From Pseudomonas mandelii (GTDB lineage: Bacteria; Pseudomonadota; Gammaproteobacteria; Pseudomonadales; Pseudomonadaceae): DNA of 64,000 bases. Numbering within the stretch: position 1 is the first letter of the stretch; every line of letters starts with the position of its first letter. Shown one piece after another: positions 28,674 to 38,403 of this stretch. The DNA lies in the NCBI RefSeq assembly GCF_024138395.1, contig NZ_JAMYDU010000003.1, positions 248,001 to 312,000 on the forward strand, given 5' to 3'. A model generated the notes under the pieces. The model was not told where the DNA came from, made no database searches, and worked only from the letters and a program-made list of their open reading frames with translations. The position numbers and the translations under genes are program-made.

Positions 28674-30554
28674 ATGAAATTCAGCCACAAAATCCTGTTG
28701 GCAGCCGCTCTCGTGGTGGCCGTTGCATTCGCCTGTTTCATCCTGTTCAACGATTACCGCCAGCGGCAGACCCTGCTCAGCAGTACCGAGTCCTCGATGC
28801 AGGAACTCGGCAGCCTGACCACCAGCAACATCCAGACCTGGCTGGAAAGCCGCATCCAGTTGCTGCAATCGCTGTCCCAGCAAATCACCGTGGACGGCAG
28901 CGCCCAGGCCAACCTCAAGCGCGCCATCGACCTGCCGGCCTACACCAGCAACTTCCAGCTGAGCTACTTCGGCGGCACCGATGGTGTGATGTTCTCGGTC
29001 CCGGCCGGCAATCGCGCGGCGGACTACGACCCGCGCGCTCGTGGCTGGTACAAGGCAGCCAACAACGCGCAACAGACCATCGTCACTGAACCCTACATTG
29101 CGGCGTCGTCGGGCAAACTGGTGATCACCGTTGCCACGCCAGTGAAGCATCAGAATCAAATGATTGGCGTCGCCGGTGCAGACATTGATTTGTCCAGCGT
29201 CAGCGCGATCATCAACTCGTTAAATTTCGGTGGCCACGGCCATGCGTTCATTGTCAGCGCAGACGGCAAGATCCTGATTCACCCGGACAGCAAACTGGTG
29301 CTCAAGAACCTGGCCGACGCTTACCCCAACGGCGCGCCGAAAATCAGCCCGGGCCTGAAGGAAGTCGAACTGGACGGAAAAACCCAGTTTGTCTCCTTCA
29401 CTCACATTAACGGTGTGCCATCTGCAGACTGGTACGTGGCGCTGGTGCTGGATAAAGAGACCGCGTTCTCGATGCTCAGCGAATTCCGCACCTCGGCAAT
29501 CATCGCCATGATCATTGCCGTGGTGATCATCATCGCGCTGCTGAGCATGTTGATCCGCGTGCTGATGCAACCACTGCTGACCATGGGCCGCGCCATGCAT
29601 GACATCGCCGAGGGCGAAGGCGACCTGACCAAGCGTCTGACCATTCACGGCCAGGACGAATTCGGTGCGCTGGGCATCTCGTTCAACCGTTTTGTGGAGC
29701 GGATTCATACCTCGATCCGCGAAGTGTCCTCGGCCACCGGCCAAGTCAACGAAGTCGCCTTGCGCGTAGTGGCTGCATCGAACTCATCGATGTTCAACTC
29801 CGATCAACAAGCCTCACGCACCAGCAGCGTGGCTGCGGCGATCAATGAACTCGGCGCCGCCGCTCAGGAAATCGCCCAGAACGCCGCCCTTGCTTCGCAG
29901 CATTCGAGCGACGCCCGTGCCTTGGCCGAAGACGGTCAGCACGTGGTGGATAAAACCATCGCAGCCATGCAGCAGCTGTCGGCAAAAATCAGCGACTCCT
30001 GCGGCAACATCGAAACCCTGAACAGCAACACGGTAAACATCGGCCAGATTCTGGAAGTGATCACCAGCATTTCGCAGCAAACCAACCTGCTGGCGCTCAA
30101 CGCAGCCATTGAAGCAGCCCGTGCCGGTGAAGCCGGTCGTGGTTTTGCCGTGGTCGCGGATGAGGTGCGCAACCTCGCCCACCGCACTCAGGATTCGGCG
30201 CAGCAAGTGCAGAAGATGATCGAAGAACTGCAAGTCGGCGCCCGGGAAGCGGTCAGCACCATGACCGACAGCCAGCGCCAGAGCGAAAGCAGCGTCGGCA
30301 TCGCCAACCAGGCCGGCGAACGCCTGGGTAGCGTGACGCAGCGCATCGGTGAGATCGACGGGATGAACCAGTCCGTGGCGACCGCGACCGAAGAACAGAC
30401 GGCCGTGGTCGAGTCGATCAACGTCGACATCACCGAGATCAATACGCTGAACCAGGAAGGTGTGGAGAATTTGCAATCGACCTTGCGTGCGTGTGCTGAT
30501 CTTGAGCAGCAGGCAGCGCGGTTGAAGCAGTTGGTTGGCAGTTTCCGGATCTAG
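28674..30554 (+). CDS. Chemoreceptor with dCache amino-acid-binding motif (PctA/B/C-like)
   Basis: A 626-residue methyl-accepting protein: first transmembrane helix about residues 7-26, a periplasmic double Cache domain to about 270, a second helix near 275-297, HAMP, and a signalling domain with [19 protein letters not shown]. The Cache part carries Tyr118, Arg123-Gly-Trp125-Tyr126, Tyr141 and Asp170, each three positions before the P. aeruginosa PctA residues that bind amino acids, so amino-acid taxis is likely. The Asp usually following Tyr141 in TEPYxD is Ala. The start MKFSHK (28674) fits homologues; ATG 28662 is an alternative and neither has a strong ribosome site. Confidence 0.9.
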   Translation: MKFSHKILLAAALVVAVAFACFILFNDYRQRQTLLSSTESSMQELGSLTTSNIQTWLESRIQLLQSLSQQITVDGSAQANLKRAIDLPAYTSNFQLSYFGGTDGVMFSVPAGNRAADYDPRARGWYKAANNAQQTIVTEPYIAASSGKLVITVATPVKHQNQMIGVAGADIDLSSVSAIINSLNFGGHGHAFIVSADGKILIHPDSKLVLKNLADAYPNGAPKISPGLKEVELDGKTQFVSFTHINGVPSADWYVALVLDKETAFSMLSEFRTSAIIAMIIAVVIIIALLSMLIRVLMQPLLTMGRAMHDIAEGEGDLTKRLTIHGQDEFGALGISFNRFVERIHTSIREVSSATGQVNEVALRVVAASNSSMFNSDQQASRTSSVAAAINELGAAAQEIAQNAALASQHSSDARALAEDGQHVVDKTIAAMQQLSAKISDSCGNIETLNSNTVNIGQILEVITSISQQTNLLALNAAIEAARAGEAGRGFAVVADEVRNLAHRTQDSAQQVQKMIEELQVGAREAVSTMTDSQRQSESSVGIANQAGERLGSVTQRIGEIDGMNQSVATATEEQTAVVESINVDITEINTLNQEGVENLQSTLRACADLEQQAARLKQLVGSFRI

Positions 30555-30569
30555 TGCCTTCAAGGTCCC

Positions 30570-30643
30570 TTTGCGGGCAAGCCTCGCTCCTACAGGGATT
30601 GGCGCACCGCGCATAAATTGTAGGAGCAAGGCTTGCCCGCGAA
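30570..30643. repeat. REPIN, family A
   Basis: Arms of 25 bases (30570-30594 and 30619-30643), TTTGCGGGCAAGCCTCGCTC at the left, inverted with two mismatches. It lies after the chemoreceptor and before the toxin-antitoxin genes. Confidence 0.85.
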
Positions 30644-30716
30644 GACGGCATTGGCTGCAACGAAAATCTAGAACGAGACCCGACTCCTGGAAACGTTGGT
30701 CGGTGCAGCCTGACGC

Positions 30717-30745
30717 AGGACTGAATTAAGACTAAACTCAGTCCT
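30717..30745. promoter_or_regulatory. Palindromic operator candidate of the toxin-antitoxin operon
   Basis: AGGACTGA (30717-30724) and TCAGTCCT (30738-30745) are perfect 8-base inverted arms 13 bases apart, 25 bases before the antitoxin ATG. A site of this kind is expected for autorepression by a Phd/YefM antitoxin. Confidence 0.6.
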
Positions 30746-30769
30746 ATCCAATCTGACGAGGCTCATCCC

Positions 30770-31042
30770 ATGAAGCTTTCATCCCAAATCAAGCCGATCA
30801 GTTACCTGAAAAGCCACACTGCAGAAATCGTTAAAACGCTCACCGAGAGCCGTGAACCCTTGGTGATCACCCAAAACGGTGAAGCGAAGCTTGTGGTCAT
30901 GGATGTGAAAAGCTTTGAAGAGCAAGAAGACACAATGGCTCTTTTAAAGCTCTTGGCAATGGGCAATCGGGAGATTGAGGAGGGCAAGTTTCGGGATGCC
31001 GAAGACGTCTTTGCAGAAATGGACAAGGCCGACCATCAATGA
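30770..31042 (+). CDS. Antitoxin, Phd/YefM family
   Basis: A 90-residue product with the Phd/YefM N-terminal DNA-binding fold: ISYLKSHTAEIVKTLTESREPLVITQNGEAKLVVMDVKSF matches the family (spread over residues 11-49). The acidic C-terminus would wrap the toxin. It overlaps the toxin gene by 4 bases. Base use is less GC-rich than in the neighbours, suggesting a later acquisition. Confidence 0.9.
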   Translation: MKLSSQIKPISYLKSHTAEIVKTLTESREPLVITQNGEAKLVVMDVKSFEEQEDTMALLKLLAMGNREIEEGKFRDAEDVFAEMDKADHQ

Positions 31043-31371
31043 GCTTAAAGGTCGTCATTCTTCAGTCCGCCGAAACAGACCTCAAAGAAATTCGTACTTA
31101 TCTCACCAAACAATTTTCTTCACAGACATGGCAAAACACCTACGCCAATCTGAAAGCAGCCATCCGTCATTTGGGAAGCCAGCCCTATGCCGGGTCAGTC
31201 CCGGAAGAGATTGAGAAGCTCAATCTCAGCCAATATCGACAAACTCTCTCGGGAATGAACCGGATCATTTATGAGGTGCGGGGGCAAACGATCTACGTCC
31301 ACATCATTGCCGATACGCGGAAAAACCTGCCCACACTGCTGATGAAGCGACTGTTACAAGGAAATCCGTGA
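31039..31371 (+). CDS. Toxin, RelE/ParE family
   Basis: A 110-residue product of the RelE/ParE fold: KVVILQSAETDLKEIRTYL at the N-terminus and the later YRQTLSGMNRIIYEVRG and IYVHIIADTRKN segments fit the family's core strands. The target (mRNA at the ribosome, or gyrase) cannot be told from the sequence. It is cotranscribed with the antitoxin through an ATGA overlap. Confidence 0.88.
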   Translation: MSLKVVILQSAETDLKEIRTYLTKQFSSQTWQNTYANLKAAIRHLGSQPYAGSVPEEIEKLNLSQYRQTLSGMNRIIYEVRGQTIYVHIIADTRKNLPTLLMKRLLQGNP

Positions 31372-31383
31372 GTTCGCAGCCCA

Positions 31384-31986
31384 TCAGAACCGCGATCCCG
31401 GCCCACTCAAAAACTCAATTTCCTCAGCCGTAGATTCGCGTCCCAGCACCGCATTGCGATGGGGAAACCGCCCAAACCGCGCAATGATCTTTTGATGCCG
31501 CTCGGCATAATCCAGGTTGTCGGCAAACACCGCCCGATCCGCCTCTGGTTGCTGTTCAACCAGATCAAGAAACCGCGAAACCGCTTCGTTCTGCACCGCC
31601 AGGTTTTCGCAGTGCTCGAACACCAGATAGATAAACACTCGCTGGATCGGTCGCAGTTGCCGATCGAAATCCGCGGCAATGCCTTGCGCTACCAGTGCCT
31701 GAGCCCTGAGATCGCCTGAAAAGGATTTGGGGGTATCGCGAAAGATCATTCGCGGCAGTTGATCGAGCAGCAGCACCAGGGCCAGCCAACCTTCAGGGCA
31801 TTGCACCCATTCAGTCAATCCGCCGGCCAGTGCCTGCTCGACCAGATCCCCGAAACGCATCCGCGCTTCGAGGTCCTGGCTGTCGCGCTTGCCGAACCAT
31901 AACTTGCCCTTGTCAGCCGCTATTTCGTTGGGGGATTCGAAAGATCCGAACCACCATTCGAGCAACGGCTGCCAAGGCGCGGTCAT
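31384..31986 (-). CDS. DUF924 family protein
   Basis: A 200-residue soluble protein. WWFGSFESPNEIAADKGKLWFGK and LLLDQLPRMIFRDTPKSF (in part: LDQLPRMIFRDTP) are hallmarks of the DUF924 family, an all-helical TPR-like fold of unknown function. It lies 3 bases after the fbp stop on the same strand, so it is probably cotranscribed with fbp. No reaction can be assigned. Confidence 0.85.
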   Translation of the reverse strand: MTAPWQPLLEWWFGSFESPNEIAADKGKLWFGKRDSQDLEARMRFGDLVEQALAGGLTEWVQCPEGWLALVLLLDQLPRMIFRDTPKSFSGDLRAQALVAQGIAADFDRQLRPIQRVFIYLVFEHCENLAVQNEAVSRFLDLVEQQPEADRAVFADNLDYAERHQKIIARFGRFPHRNAVLGRESTAEEIEFLSGPGSRF

Positions 31987-31989
31987 GGT

Positions 31990-33000
31990 TTATTCCTTGT
32001 GGTAAGCCGTGACGCGGACAACTTCTTCTTTCGAACCGAGGAACACCGCAACACGCTGGTGCAGGCCTTCCGGCTGGATGTCGAGGATGCGCTGGTGACC
32101 GTCGGTGGAGGCGCCGCCGGCTTGTTCGACCAGGAACGACATCGGGTTGGCTTCATACATCAGGCGCAGTTTGCCCGGCTTCGACGGCTCGCGGCTGTCG
32201 CGTGGGTACATGAACAGACCGCCGCGGGTCAGGATGCGGTGTACATCCGCCACCATCGCGGCGACCCAACGCATGTTGTAGTTCTTTTTCAGCGGGCCTT
32301 CTTCGCCTGCCAGTAATTCGCCCACGTAGCGCTGTACCGGAGCTTCCCAGTGACGCTGGTTGGACGCGTTGATGGCAAATTCCTGGGTGGTTTCAGGAAT
32401 GGTGATGTCTTCGTGGGTCAGGACGAAGCTGCCCATTTCACGGTCCAGGGTGAAACCTTTCACGCCGTCACCCAGGGTCAGGATCAGCATGGTCTGTGGA
32501 CCATAGATGGCATAACCGGCGGCCACTTGCTGAGTACCTGGCTGCAGGAAAGCCTTTTCATTCAACGGCTCGTTCTGGCTCAGGTATTCGTTCGGGCAAC
32601 GCAGTACCGAGAAGATGGTGCCGACCGGGGCGTTGATGTCGATGTTCGACGAACCGTCCAGCGGGTCGAATACCAGCAGGTACGCGCCTTTCGGGTATTT
32701 GCCCGGGATCTGGTAGGCGTTGTCCATTTCTTCGGACGCCATGCCGGCCAGGTGACCGCCCCACTCGTTGGCTTCGAGCAGGATTTCGTTGGAGATCACG
32801 TCGAGCTTCTTCTGCACTTCGCCCTGGACGTTTTCAGTGCCCATGCTGCCCAGAACGCCACCCAGGGCGCCTTTGGAGACGGCGTGGCTGATTTCCTTGC
32901 AGGCACGCGCCACCACTTCGATCAGGAAGCGCAGATCGGCAGGAGTGTTGTTGCTGCGGGTCTGCTCAATCAAATAGCGACTCAAGGTAACGCGGGACAT
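31990..33000 (-). CDS. fbp: Fructose-1,6-bisphosphatase, class I
   Basis: Fbp hydrolyses fructose 1,6-bisphosphate to fructose 6-phosphate in gluconeogenesis. The 336-residue product has the metal-binding motif [11 protein letters not shown] (around 110-120) and the upstream Glu residues in MASEEMD; the late [21 protein letters not shown] is the substrate-binding signature. The length is normal. A DUF924 gene follows. Confidence 0.96.
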   Translation of the reverse strand: MSRVTLSRYLIEQTRSNNTPADLRFLIEVVARACKEISHAVSKGALGGVLGSMGTENVQGEVQKKLDVISNEILLEANEWGGHLAGMASEEMDNAYQIPGKYPKGAYLLVFDPLDGSSNIDINAPVGTIFSVLRCPNEYLSQNEPLNEKAFLQPGTQQVAAGYAIYGPQTMLILTLGDGVKGFTLDREMGSFVLTHEDITIPETTQEFAINASNQRHWEAPVQRYVGELLAGEEGPLKKNYNMRWVAAMVADVHRILTRGGLFMYPRDSREPSKPGKLRLMYEANPMSFLVEQAGGASTDGHQRILDIQPEGLHQRVAVFLGSKEEVVRVTAYHKE

Positions 33001-33177
33001 GGAAGGCTCCGGTGGAATGGGGGGCTAAAAACCCGCGCAGTTTAACGCGAGTCGGGGCGCATTTCCTCCTATCAGACGTGATACACCCAATAGAGTTCAT
33101 GTGCGGGGTTGAGCGTAGTTCGAAATGGGGCCGTGATTGGCGACAGTTTCAATATTTTTGGTGGCCGGAAGGACGCC

Positions 33178-33243
33178 TTCGCGGGCAAGCCTCGCTCCTA
33201 CAGGGTTGGTGGATTACCTGTAGGAGCGAGGCTTGCCCGCGAA
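33178..33243. repeat. REPIN, family A
   Basis: Two 25-base arms (33178-33202 and 33219-33243), TTCGCGGGCAAGCCTCGCTC at the left, perfectly inverted around a 16-base loop. It lies between fbp and the DUF3999 gene. Confidence 0.88.
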
Positions 33244-33265
33244 TGGCGCGCAGCGCCAGCCATCC

Positions 33266-34633
33266 TCAGGATTTGGCCGCAGGCTTGCGCAACAAGCTGA
33301 ACGCCATGGCCCCCAAAAACAGCACGCTGAGCAACAGCACCGCCCACAACCCGAATTTCTTCCAGTTCGTGTCCGCCACCGTTGGCACGGTCGCCGCCGG
33401 AGTCACCACGACCCCACCCTCCACCGTCGCCTTGCCCAACGCCGCCAGCTTTGCAGCGCTGTAATCCGGTATCAGCGTCGACAATGGCAAGCTCGCCGCC
33501 TTCACCGTCGCACTCCCCAGCGCCAGCGTATAAGGCCCGGCCCCGCGCGCCAGGAACACCAGTTGTGTGGAGCGCACGGCAAATCGGACGGTCGGCGCTT
33601 CGGCGCCCAGGCCACCGCCGCGCTCATCCACTGTCAGCTTCAATTGCTGCACGGTCTGGCCTGGCAGCTGCAATTCGTTCTGCACCACCTCCTGGCTGTT
33701 CTGGGTCAAGCGGTAGAGCAAACCGCTGGTCAGCGTTTGCCATGGCAAGCTGGTTTCCCGGCGACCCGACAATGTCACCGGTGCCAGGCTGTTGGGTTGA
33801 TTCAGCTCGATCTGCAAGCGCTGGACGTTCAACCCCATCGGCAATTGCCAGACGTACTCACCGGCCTTCACGCTGGTGCCGGCCAATGGTTGCGACCAGA
33901 CCAACGGCAGCGGCAAGGTGCGTGGGTTGGTGCTTTCCAGTTGCGCCGACGTCAGCACCGGTGCCGATTGCGGTGAACTCCACAGCAAGCGCAGGTAGCG
34001 CGCCGATTGCCCCGGCAGCCCAACTTCATGTTGCTCGACCCGTTCATCGGCAAACGTCAGACGCGCCACTTGCCCTTCGCCCCACGACTGCCAATGCTGC
34101 AAATCGTCGCTGGCTTCAATGCTGAAGCGCTGAAAACCGTCGCGATCGCTGGTCCAATCGAGGATCAATTGCTGCAATGGCGCCTTGATTCGACTGGCAT
34201 CGAGTAACCAGCCGCGCAGCTCTTCTTCGCCTGCCTCCAACTGGCTGGACGGCTGCACTTCGATCAACGTGCCGTTGGTGTTCGATTGCACCCGCACACT
34301 TGGCGCGCGTTCGGTGGCATCCGCTGAGTTGTACAACGGGAACCACTTCACGTCGTGAAGCATGCGGTTTTCGCGGGTCTGCCCGGGTTCTCTGGCCAAG
34401 GCATAAGCCTGAGGCTCACCAGCGGCGTTGAACACGCGTAGATCGCTGAGATCGGTTTGCCGCGCTTTCAGCTGCACGTCCAAGGGCAACTCCAGGCGAT
34501 ACCACGGGCCCTCGCCACTTACCGACAACGGCATCTGCGCGGCAAAGTCCGCCGGTTTTTCCTGCGCGCCGACCGACAGTGTCACACCCAACACCACAGC
34601 CCCCCACCAGCCCAGGTTCAGCTTCTGACTCAA
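33266..34633 (-). CDS. DUF3999 domain protein
   Basis: A 455-residue envelope protein. It has a signal peptide ending about residue 23 (...GVTLSVGA), a large periplasmic beta-rich region and one C-terminal transmembrane helix (FGLWAVLLLSVLFLGAMAF) followed by a short basic tail. Length and layout match DUF3999. Its start overlaps the stop of the DUF2339 gene by 4 bases (ATGA), so the two are translated together and probably form one membrane complex. The function is unknown. Confidence 0.85.
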   Translation of the reverse strand: MSQKLNLGWWGAVVLGVTLSVGAQEKPADFAAQMPLSVSGEGPWYRLELPLDVQLKARQTDLSDLRVFNAAGEPQAYALAREPGQTRENRMLHDVKWFPLYNSADATERAPSVRVQSNTNGTLIEVQPSSQLEAGEEELRGWLLDASRIKAPLQQLILDWTSDRDGFQRFSIEASDDLQHWQSWGEGQVARLTFADERVEQHEVGLPGQSARYLRLLWSSPQSAPVLTSAQLESTNPRTLPLPLVWSQPLAGTSVKAGEYVWQLPMGLNVQRLQIELNQPNSLAPVTLSGRRETSLPWQTLTSGLLYRLTQNSQEVVQNELQLPGQTVQQLKLTVDERGGGLGAEAPTVRFAVRSTQLVFLARGAGPYTLALGSATVKAASLPLSTLIPDYSAAKLAALGKATVEGGVVVTPAATVPTVADTNWKKFGLWAVLLLSVLFLGAMAFSLLRKPAAKS

Positions 34634-37600
34634 GACGACACTCCTTCGGTTTCAGGGGCCGGTTTTTCAACATCCGGCACAGCCTCGGCACGCTTGGGCG
34701 GCAACGGAGCAAAATAGCCCACCACCAACAGCAACACACCAACGCCGATAAACGACACGATCCGCGCGAGCCCGCCGCGGTTACTCAATTCAACGAAGAA
34801 CAGTTTGGCGACCACCAGCCCTATCAGCGCCGCGCCGATCAGCCAGACTTCGCGGCGATGACGCAGATGCCCACCGATCATCAGACTCAGGGCCATCAGG
34901 GTCCAGACGATGGACAGGCCGGCCTGCACCAGCATCGACCCAAGCAGCAGGTCCAGCGCGTACGGCACGCCACCCCAGTGGTGAGCCGCGCGCATCACCA
35001 GCGCAGTGAAGAAGACGAACAGCGAAACCCCGGCAATCACTTGCGTGGCGTTATCGGCGTACTCCTTGCGTATCGCCAGTTGCGTCACGGCGCTGCGAGA
35101 CCAGACGTAAACGCCGAACAAGGCAAACAACAGACCCAGCTCCAACGGGTTGATCAGTGGCACATACGGCAACGGCTCAGCAGTACCGTCACTGGCGATG
35201 TTCGCCAGCCAGAACCAGCCGAGCATCAACAACGCCAATGGCGCAGCGGCATAGAGCCGATACTCGCGGGGATACTCCGATACCGGCCATGGCCACGCAC
35301 GCGGCGCGGCCATCAGCACCAGATACAGGCTCGGCAGAATTGCCCAGCCCAACCAGCGCCAGGCGTTGTACTGTTCCGACAACAGCAGCAGACCGTAACG
35401 CAGCTCCAAGGCCAACACGCCGATCAACAGCCAGCAGCCGAGTACATGGGCGGTGCTCAGGGCGTTGGCGGGCAGCATCGCCGCCAAGCGTCGCAGTGAG
35501 ATGAAATGCACGACGAATACCGCGGCCCAAACCAGCCAGCCGAAGTTGGCGGCCGGGTGATAACGCGAATGCCAAGCGGCGAGCAGCACCAGACCGGCGG
35601 CGGGAATCAGCAAGGTGCAGAGCAAGCCCAGCGACGACCACTTCAGGCGCAACGCCAACAACGTCCACAGCGCGACACTCACAGCAGCGACGGCCAGCAA
35701 CAAGGTGGCTTGCAGATTCGACGGCGCAAAGCGCAGCACTTCACTGACCCACGCCAGCGCCCACCAACCCGCGCCCCACACCAGCAACACTTCGGACAAA
35801 CGCTGCAGGCTCAACCCATCGAAGGCCGAAGCATGGTTGCCGAGCTGTAAACGCCAGGCCCCGCCGAATGCAGCCAGCCCCAACACCAGCGGCGTCCAGA
35901 AGCCGCTATGCGCCAGCGGCCGCAACCCTTCGTTGAGTAGCGGGCCGAGCAGGTCCGGCCCGGCGAACAGGAACGCAGCGCCGCCGATCACCTGCAACAG
36001 CAGACCAAAGACAAAACTCACGCGCTGCTTCAGGTACAGGCTCAGCCAGATGATGAACAAACCACTGGCGGCCCACACCGCGCTCGCGGTTTGCCACGGC
36101 AACACGAACAGCACGGCGAGGTTGATCAGCACCAGACCGGCCAGCAACACCACTGACAAGCCCCGCAGCAAACGCACGTCGCTGCGCACCATTTCGTCGC
36201 GGGCCGCCAGCAACATACCGGCGATCAACGCCAGTCCGATCAGTGACGCGCTGAGCAAACCGCTCCAACCGGCGCTGAACACCGCGGCAGACTCACCACC
36301 CGCCCCTTGCAGCCGCAGCAGGAACAACGCACCGCCGAGCAGTTGCACGGCGAACGCGGTGAACAGGAAGGTTCGCGATTGCAGGCGCAGGCCGACGAAC
36401 AGCGTCGCCAATCCGGCCAGCGCCCAACTGATCGCCGTGCCGTGAGTGAAGAAGAACAGCGGCGCCAGCAGATAAAGGAACGTCAGCCCCAGGCAAGCCA
36501 GCACCGGCAGCCCTTGGCGTTCCCACTTTGAGGCCTGTTCGGGCAACGCTTTGCGCAATTGGTAAAAGCTGAACAGCAGCGCCACGCCGAGCATCAACGC
36601 TCCCAGCGGCGCGCCATCGAGCAGGCTGTTCTCGCCGATCCGCAGCTCACTGAGAAACGCCAGTGCCGAGCCCAGTTGCAGCAGCAAGGCAAAGGCTCGC
36701 GCCAGCGGTCGTTGTTGACGCAGGCCGAGCCAGAAAATCCCCGCGCCTTCCACCGCCCAGGCAGCCGCGGTCCAACGCGCATCGAGTCCCAAGGGGATCG
36801 CCAGACTGGCGAAAATCACCCCGAGCGCCAGACAGGTTTCCGCCAACAACAGTGCTCGACCGCCCGCCAGCCACCGGGCCAACCCCATGTAAATCATGCC
36901 CAGCGCCAAGGCGCTGAAAGCGGCGGCAAATTCCAGATGCTCCACCAGCGCGAACTGCAAACCGAAGCCCACCAGCGGCGGGCCGAACAGCATCGTTCCG
37001 TCGACGTGATCACCTTTGCGCGCTGACCAGTGCAGCAGTGCCTCGCGGCTGTCGTCCTCGGGTGCATCGCTCATTTCCAGCAGCTTGCGCCGAGCGAACA
37101 ACAGGCCGATGGCCAGATACATCAGGAAAAACAGAATCAGGAATGGCTCGGTGCTCCACAGCAATTCCGGTGTATAGGAACGCAGGCCCCACGCCAACCC
37201 GATGCCGAAGGTGCCGACAAAACCGATCAGGTTGAGCAACCGCCACGCCTTGAACCACGCGATGGCGAGAATGCCGGCGTTGAGCAAGGCAAAGTAGCTG
37301 AACAGCGCGACATGGTTGCCGGCGCCGGTGGAAGTGAGGATCGGTGCGGCGAAACCGCCCAAGGCGGCTGCGGCGGCCAAGCCTAAGGCGTTTTGGGTAA
37401 TGGCGAGAATTGCCGAGAACACCGTTACCACCACCAGCAGCCCCAGTGCAGCCGTGGGGTCGAGCAACGGATGCAGACGCATCGCGGCAAATACTGTCAG
37501 GTACAACACCGCAATCCCGGTGCCTTGCAGCATCAGCGCGTAATTGCTGTTGCGCAGTCGCAGCAACCAGCCCAGTGCGAGCAAACCCAAGGCCGCCGCC

Positions 37601-38217
37601 GCGACACCGGCGTAACGCAACTCGACCGGCACCACCATGCCTTCGGTGGCATAACGCAACAGGAAGGCCAGACCGAGGAACAACAGCACCACGCCGACCC
37701 GCAGCACGGTATTGCCGCCGAACAGCCAGTTGCGCGCGCCGCTGATAGCCCGATCGATGAAGTTCGGGCCGCGCGGCGCTGCCGGTTGCTGTGGTTCGCG
37801 GGCGACCGGTTCGGGTTTCCAGGCATCCGCGGGCGGCGGACGACTGGCTTCGGTGGCGGCCGGCGTGATGGGTTCGAGTTCGGGCGGCAGCTCCCAGATC
37901 AATTCCGGGGCTGCGACAGGGGCTTGCTCGAGAATGATTTCAGGGGATGGAACGGGTTCGATGGCGGCAGGCTCAGTGGCTTCAGGTGTTTTTACGCCCG
38001 ACACTTCCAGTAAGGCCAGTCGCTGCTCGAGCGCATTCAGCGCAACCTGCGCCTGATCGAGTAAGCGCCGCTGTTCGGCGGTTTGGGTACTCAAGCGGCC
38101 AATGCGGATGGCTTGGCCAATACCCAGCCCGAGCAAAGCGCCCAACAGCGCCCCGCTGAACGACTCATCGAGTAGCCAGCCCAGCAGCAGCCCAATCAGC
38201 ATGAACATCCATTGCAT
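34630..38217 (-). CDS. DUF2339 giant membrane protein
   Basis: A 1195-residue polytopic membrane protein of the DUF2339 family. The start is ATG 38217 (MQWMFMLIGLL), preceded by AGGGAT. It opens with a transmembrane segment, then a coiled-coil-like stretch (TAEQRRLLDQAQVALNALEQRLALLE, about 45-70), a Pro/Glu-rich linker to about residue 150, and then some thirty hydrophobic segments to the end. The adjoining DUF3999 gene overlaps its stop. No catalytic motif was recognised; an envelope or transport role is possible but unproven. Confidence 0.85.
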   Translation of the reverse strand: MQWMFMLIGLLLGWLLDESFSGALLGALLGLGIGQAIRIGRLSTQTAEQRRLLDQAQVALNALEQRLALLEVSGVKTPEATEPAAIEPVPSPEIILEQAPVAAPELIWELPPELEPITPAATEASRPPPADAWKPEPVAREPQQPAAPRGPNFIDRAISGARNWLFGGNTVLRVGVVLLFLGLAFLLRYATEGMVVPVELRYAGVAAAALGLLALGWLLRLRNSNYALMLQGTGIAVLYLTVFAAMRLHPLLDPTAALGLLVVVTVFSAILAITQNALGLAAAAALGGFAAPILTSTGAGNHVALFSYFALLNAGILAIAWFKAWRLLNLIGFVGTFGIGLAWGLRSYTPELLWSTEPFLILFFLMYLAIGLLFARRKLLEMSDAPEDDSREALLHWSARKGDHVDGTMLFGPPLVGFGLQFALVEHLEFAAAFSALALGMIYMGLARWLAGGRALLLAETCLALGVIFASLAIPLGLDARWTAAAWAVEGAGIFWLGLRQQRPLARAFALLLQLGSALAFLSELRIGENSLLDGAPLGALMLGVALLFSFYQLRKALPEQASKWERQGLPVLACLGLTFLYLLAPLFFFTHGTAISWALAGLATLFVGLRLQSRTFLFTAFAVQLLGGALFLLRLQGAGGESAAVFSAGWSGLLSASLIGLALIAGMLLAARDEMVRSDVRLLRGLSVVLLAGLVLINLAVLFVLPWQTASAVWAASGLFIIWLSLYLKQRVSFVFGLLLQVIGGAAFLFAGPDLLGPLLNEGLRPLAHSGFWTPLVLGLAAFGGAWRLQLGNHASAFDGLSLQRLSEVLLVWGAGWWALAWVSEVLRFAPSNLQATLLLAVAAVSVALWTLLALRLKWSSLGLLCTLLIPAAGLVLLAAWHSRYHPAANFGWLVWAAVFVVHFISLRRLAAMLPANALSTAHVLGCWLLIGVLALELRYGLLLLSEQYNAWRWLGWAILPSLYLVLMAAPRAWPWPVSEYPREYRLYAAAPLALLMLGWFWLANIASDGTAEPLPYVPLINPLELGLLFALFGVYVWSRSAVTQLAIRKEYADNATQVIAGVSLFVFFTALVMRAAHHWGGVPYALDLLLGSMLVQAGLSIVWTLMALSLMIGGHLRHRREVWLIGAALIGLVVAKLFFVELSNRGGLARIVSFIGVGVLLLVVGYFAPLPPKRAEAVPDVEKPAPETEGVSS

Positions 38218-38274
38218 GGTCGATATCCCTAAGCGCATTGGCCAATCCAGAAAGATTAGCGCAGCCCGTACAGC

Positions 38275-38370
38275 AAAGATCGCAGCCTTCGGCAGCTCCT
38301 ACAACGACCGCGTTCACCACAATGTTAGGTGAACGCTGACCGTAGGAGCTGCCGAAGGCTGCGATCTTTT
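38275..38370. repeat. Palindromic repeat, family C, with a second hairpin in its loop
   Basis: Outer arms are AAAGATCGCAGCCTTCGGCA (from 38275) and its inverse (ending 38369). Inside the loop CGTTCACC and GGTGAACG form an 8-base hairpin. A single arm of the same family occurs at 53436-53461. It lies between the DUF2339 start and the glgP stop. Confidence 0.85.
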
Positions 38371-38403
38371 CCGGCGCGCCAGTATATCGAGCCGGTCGAA
38401 GAC

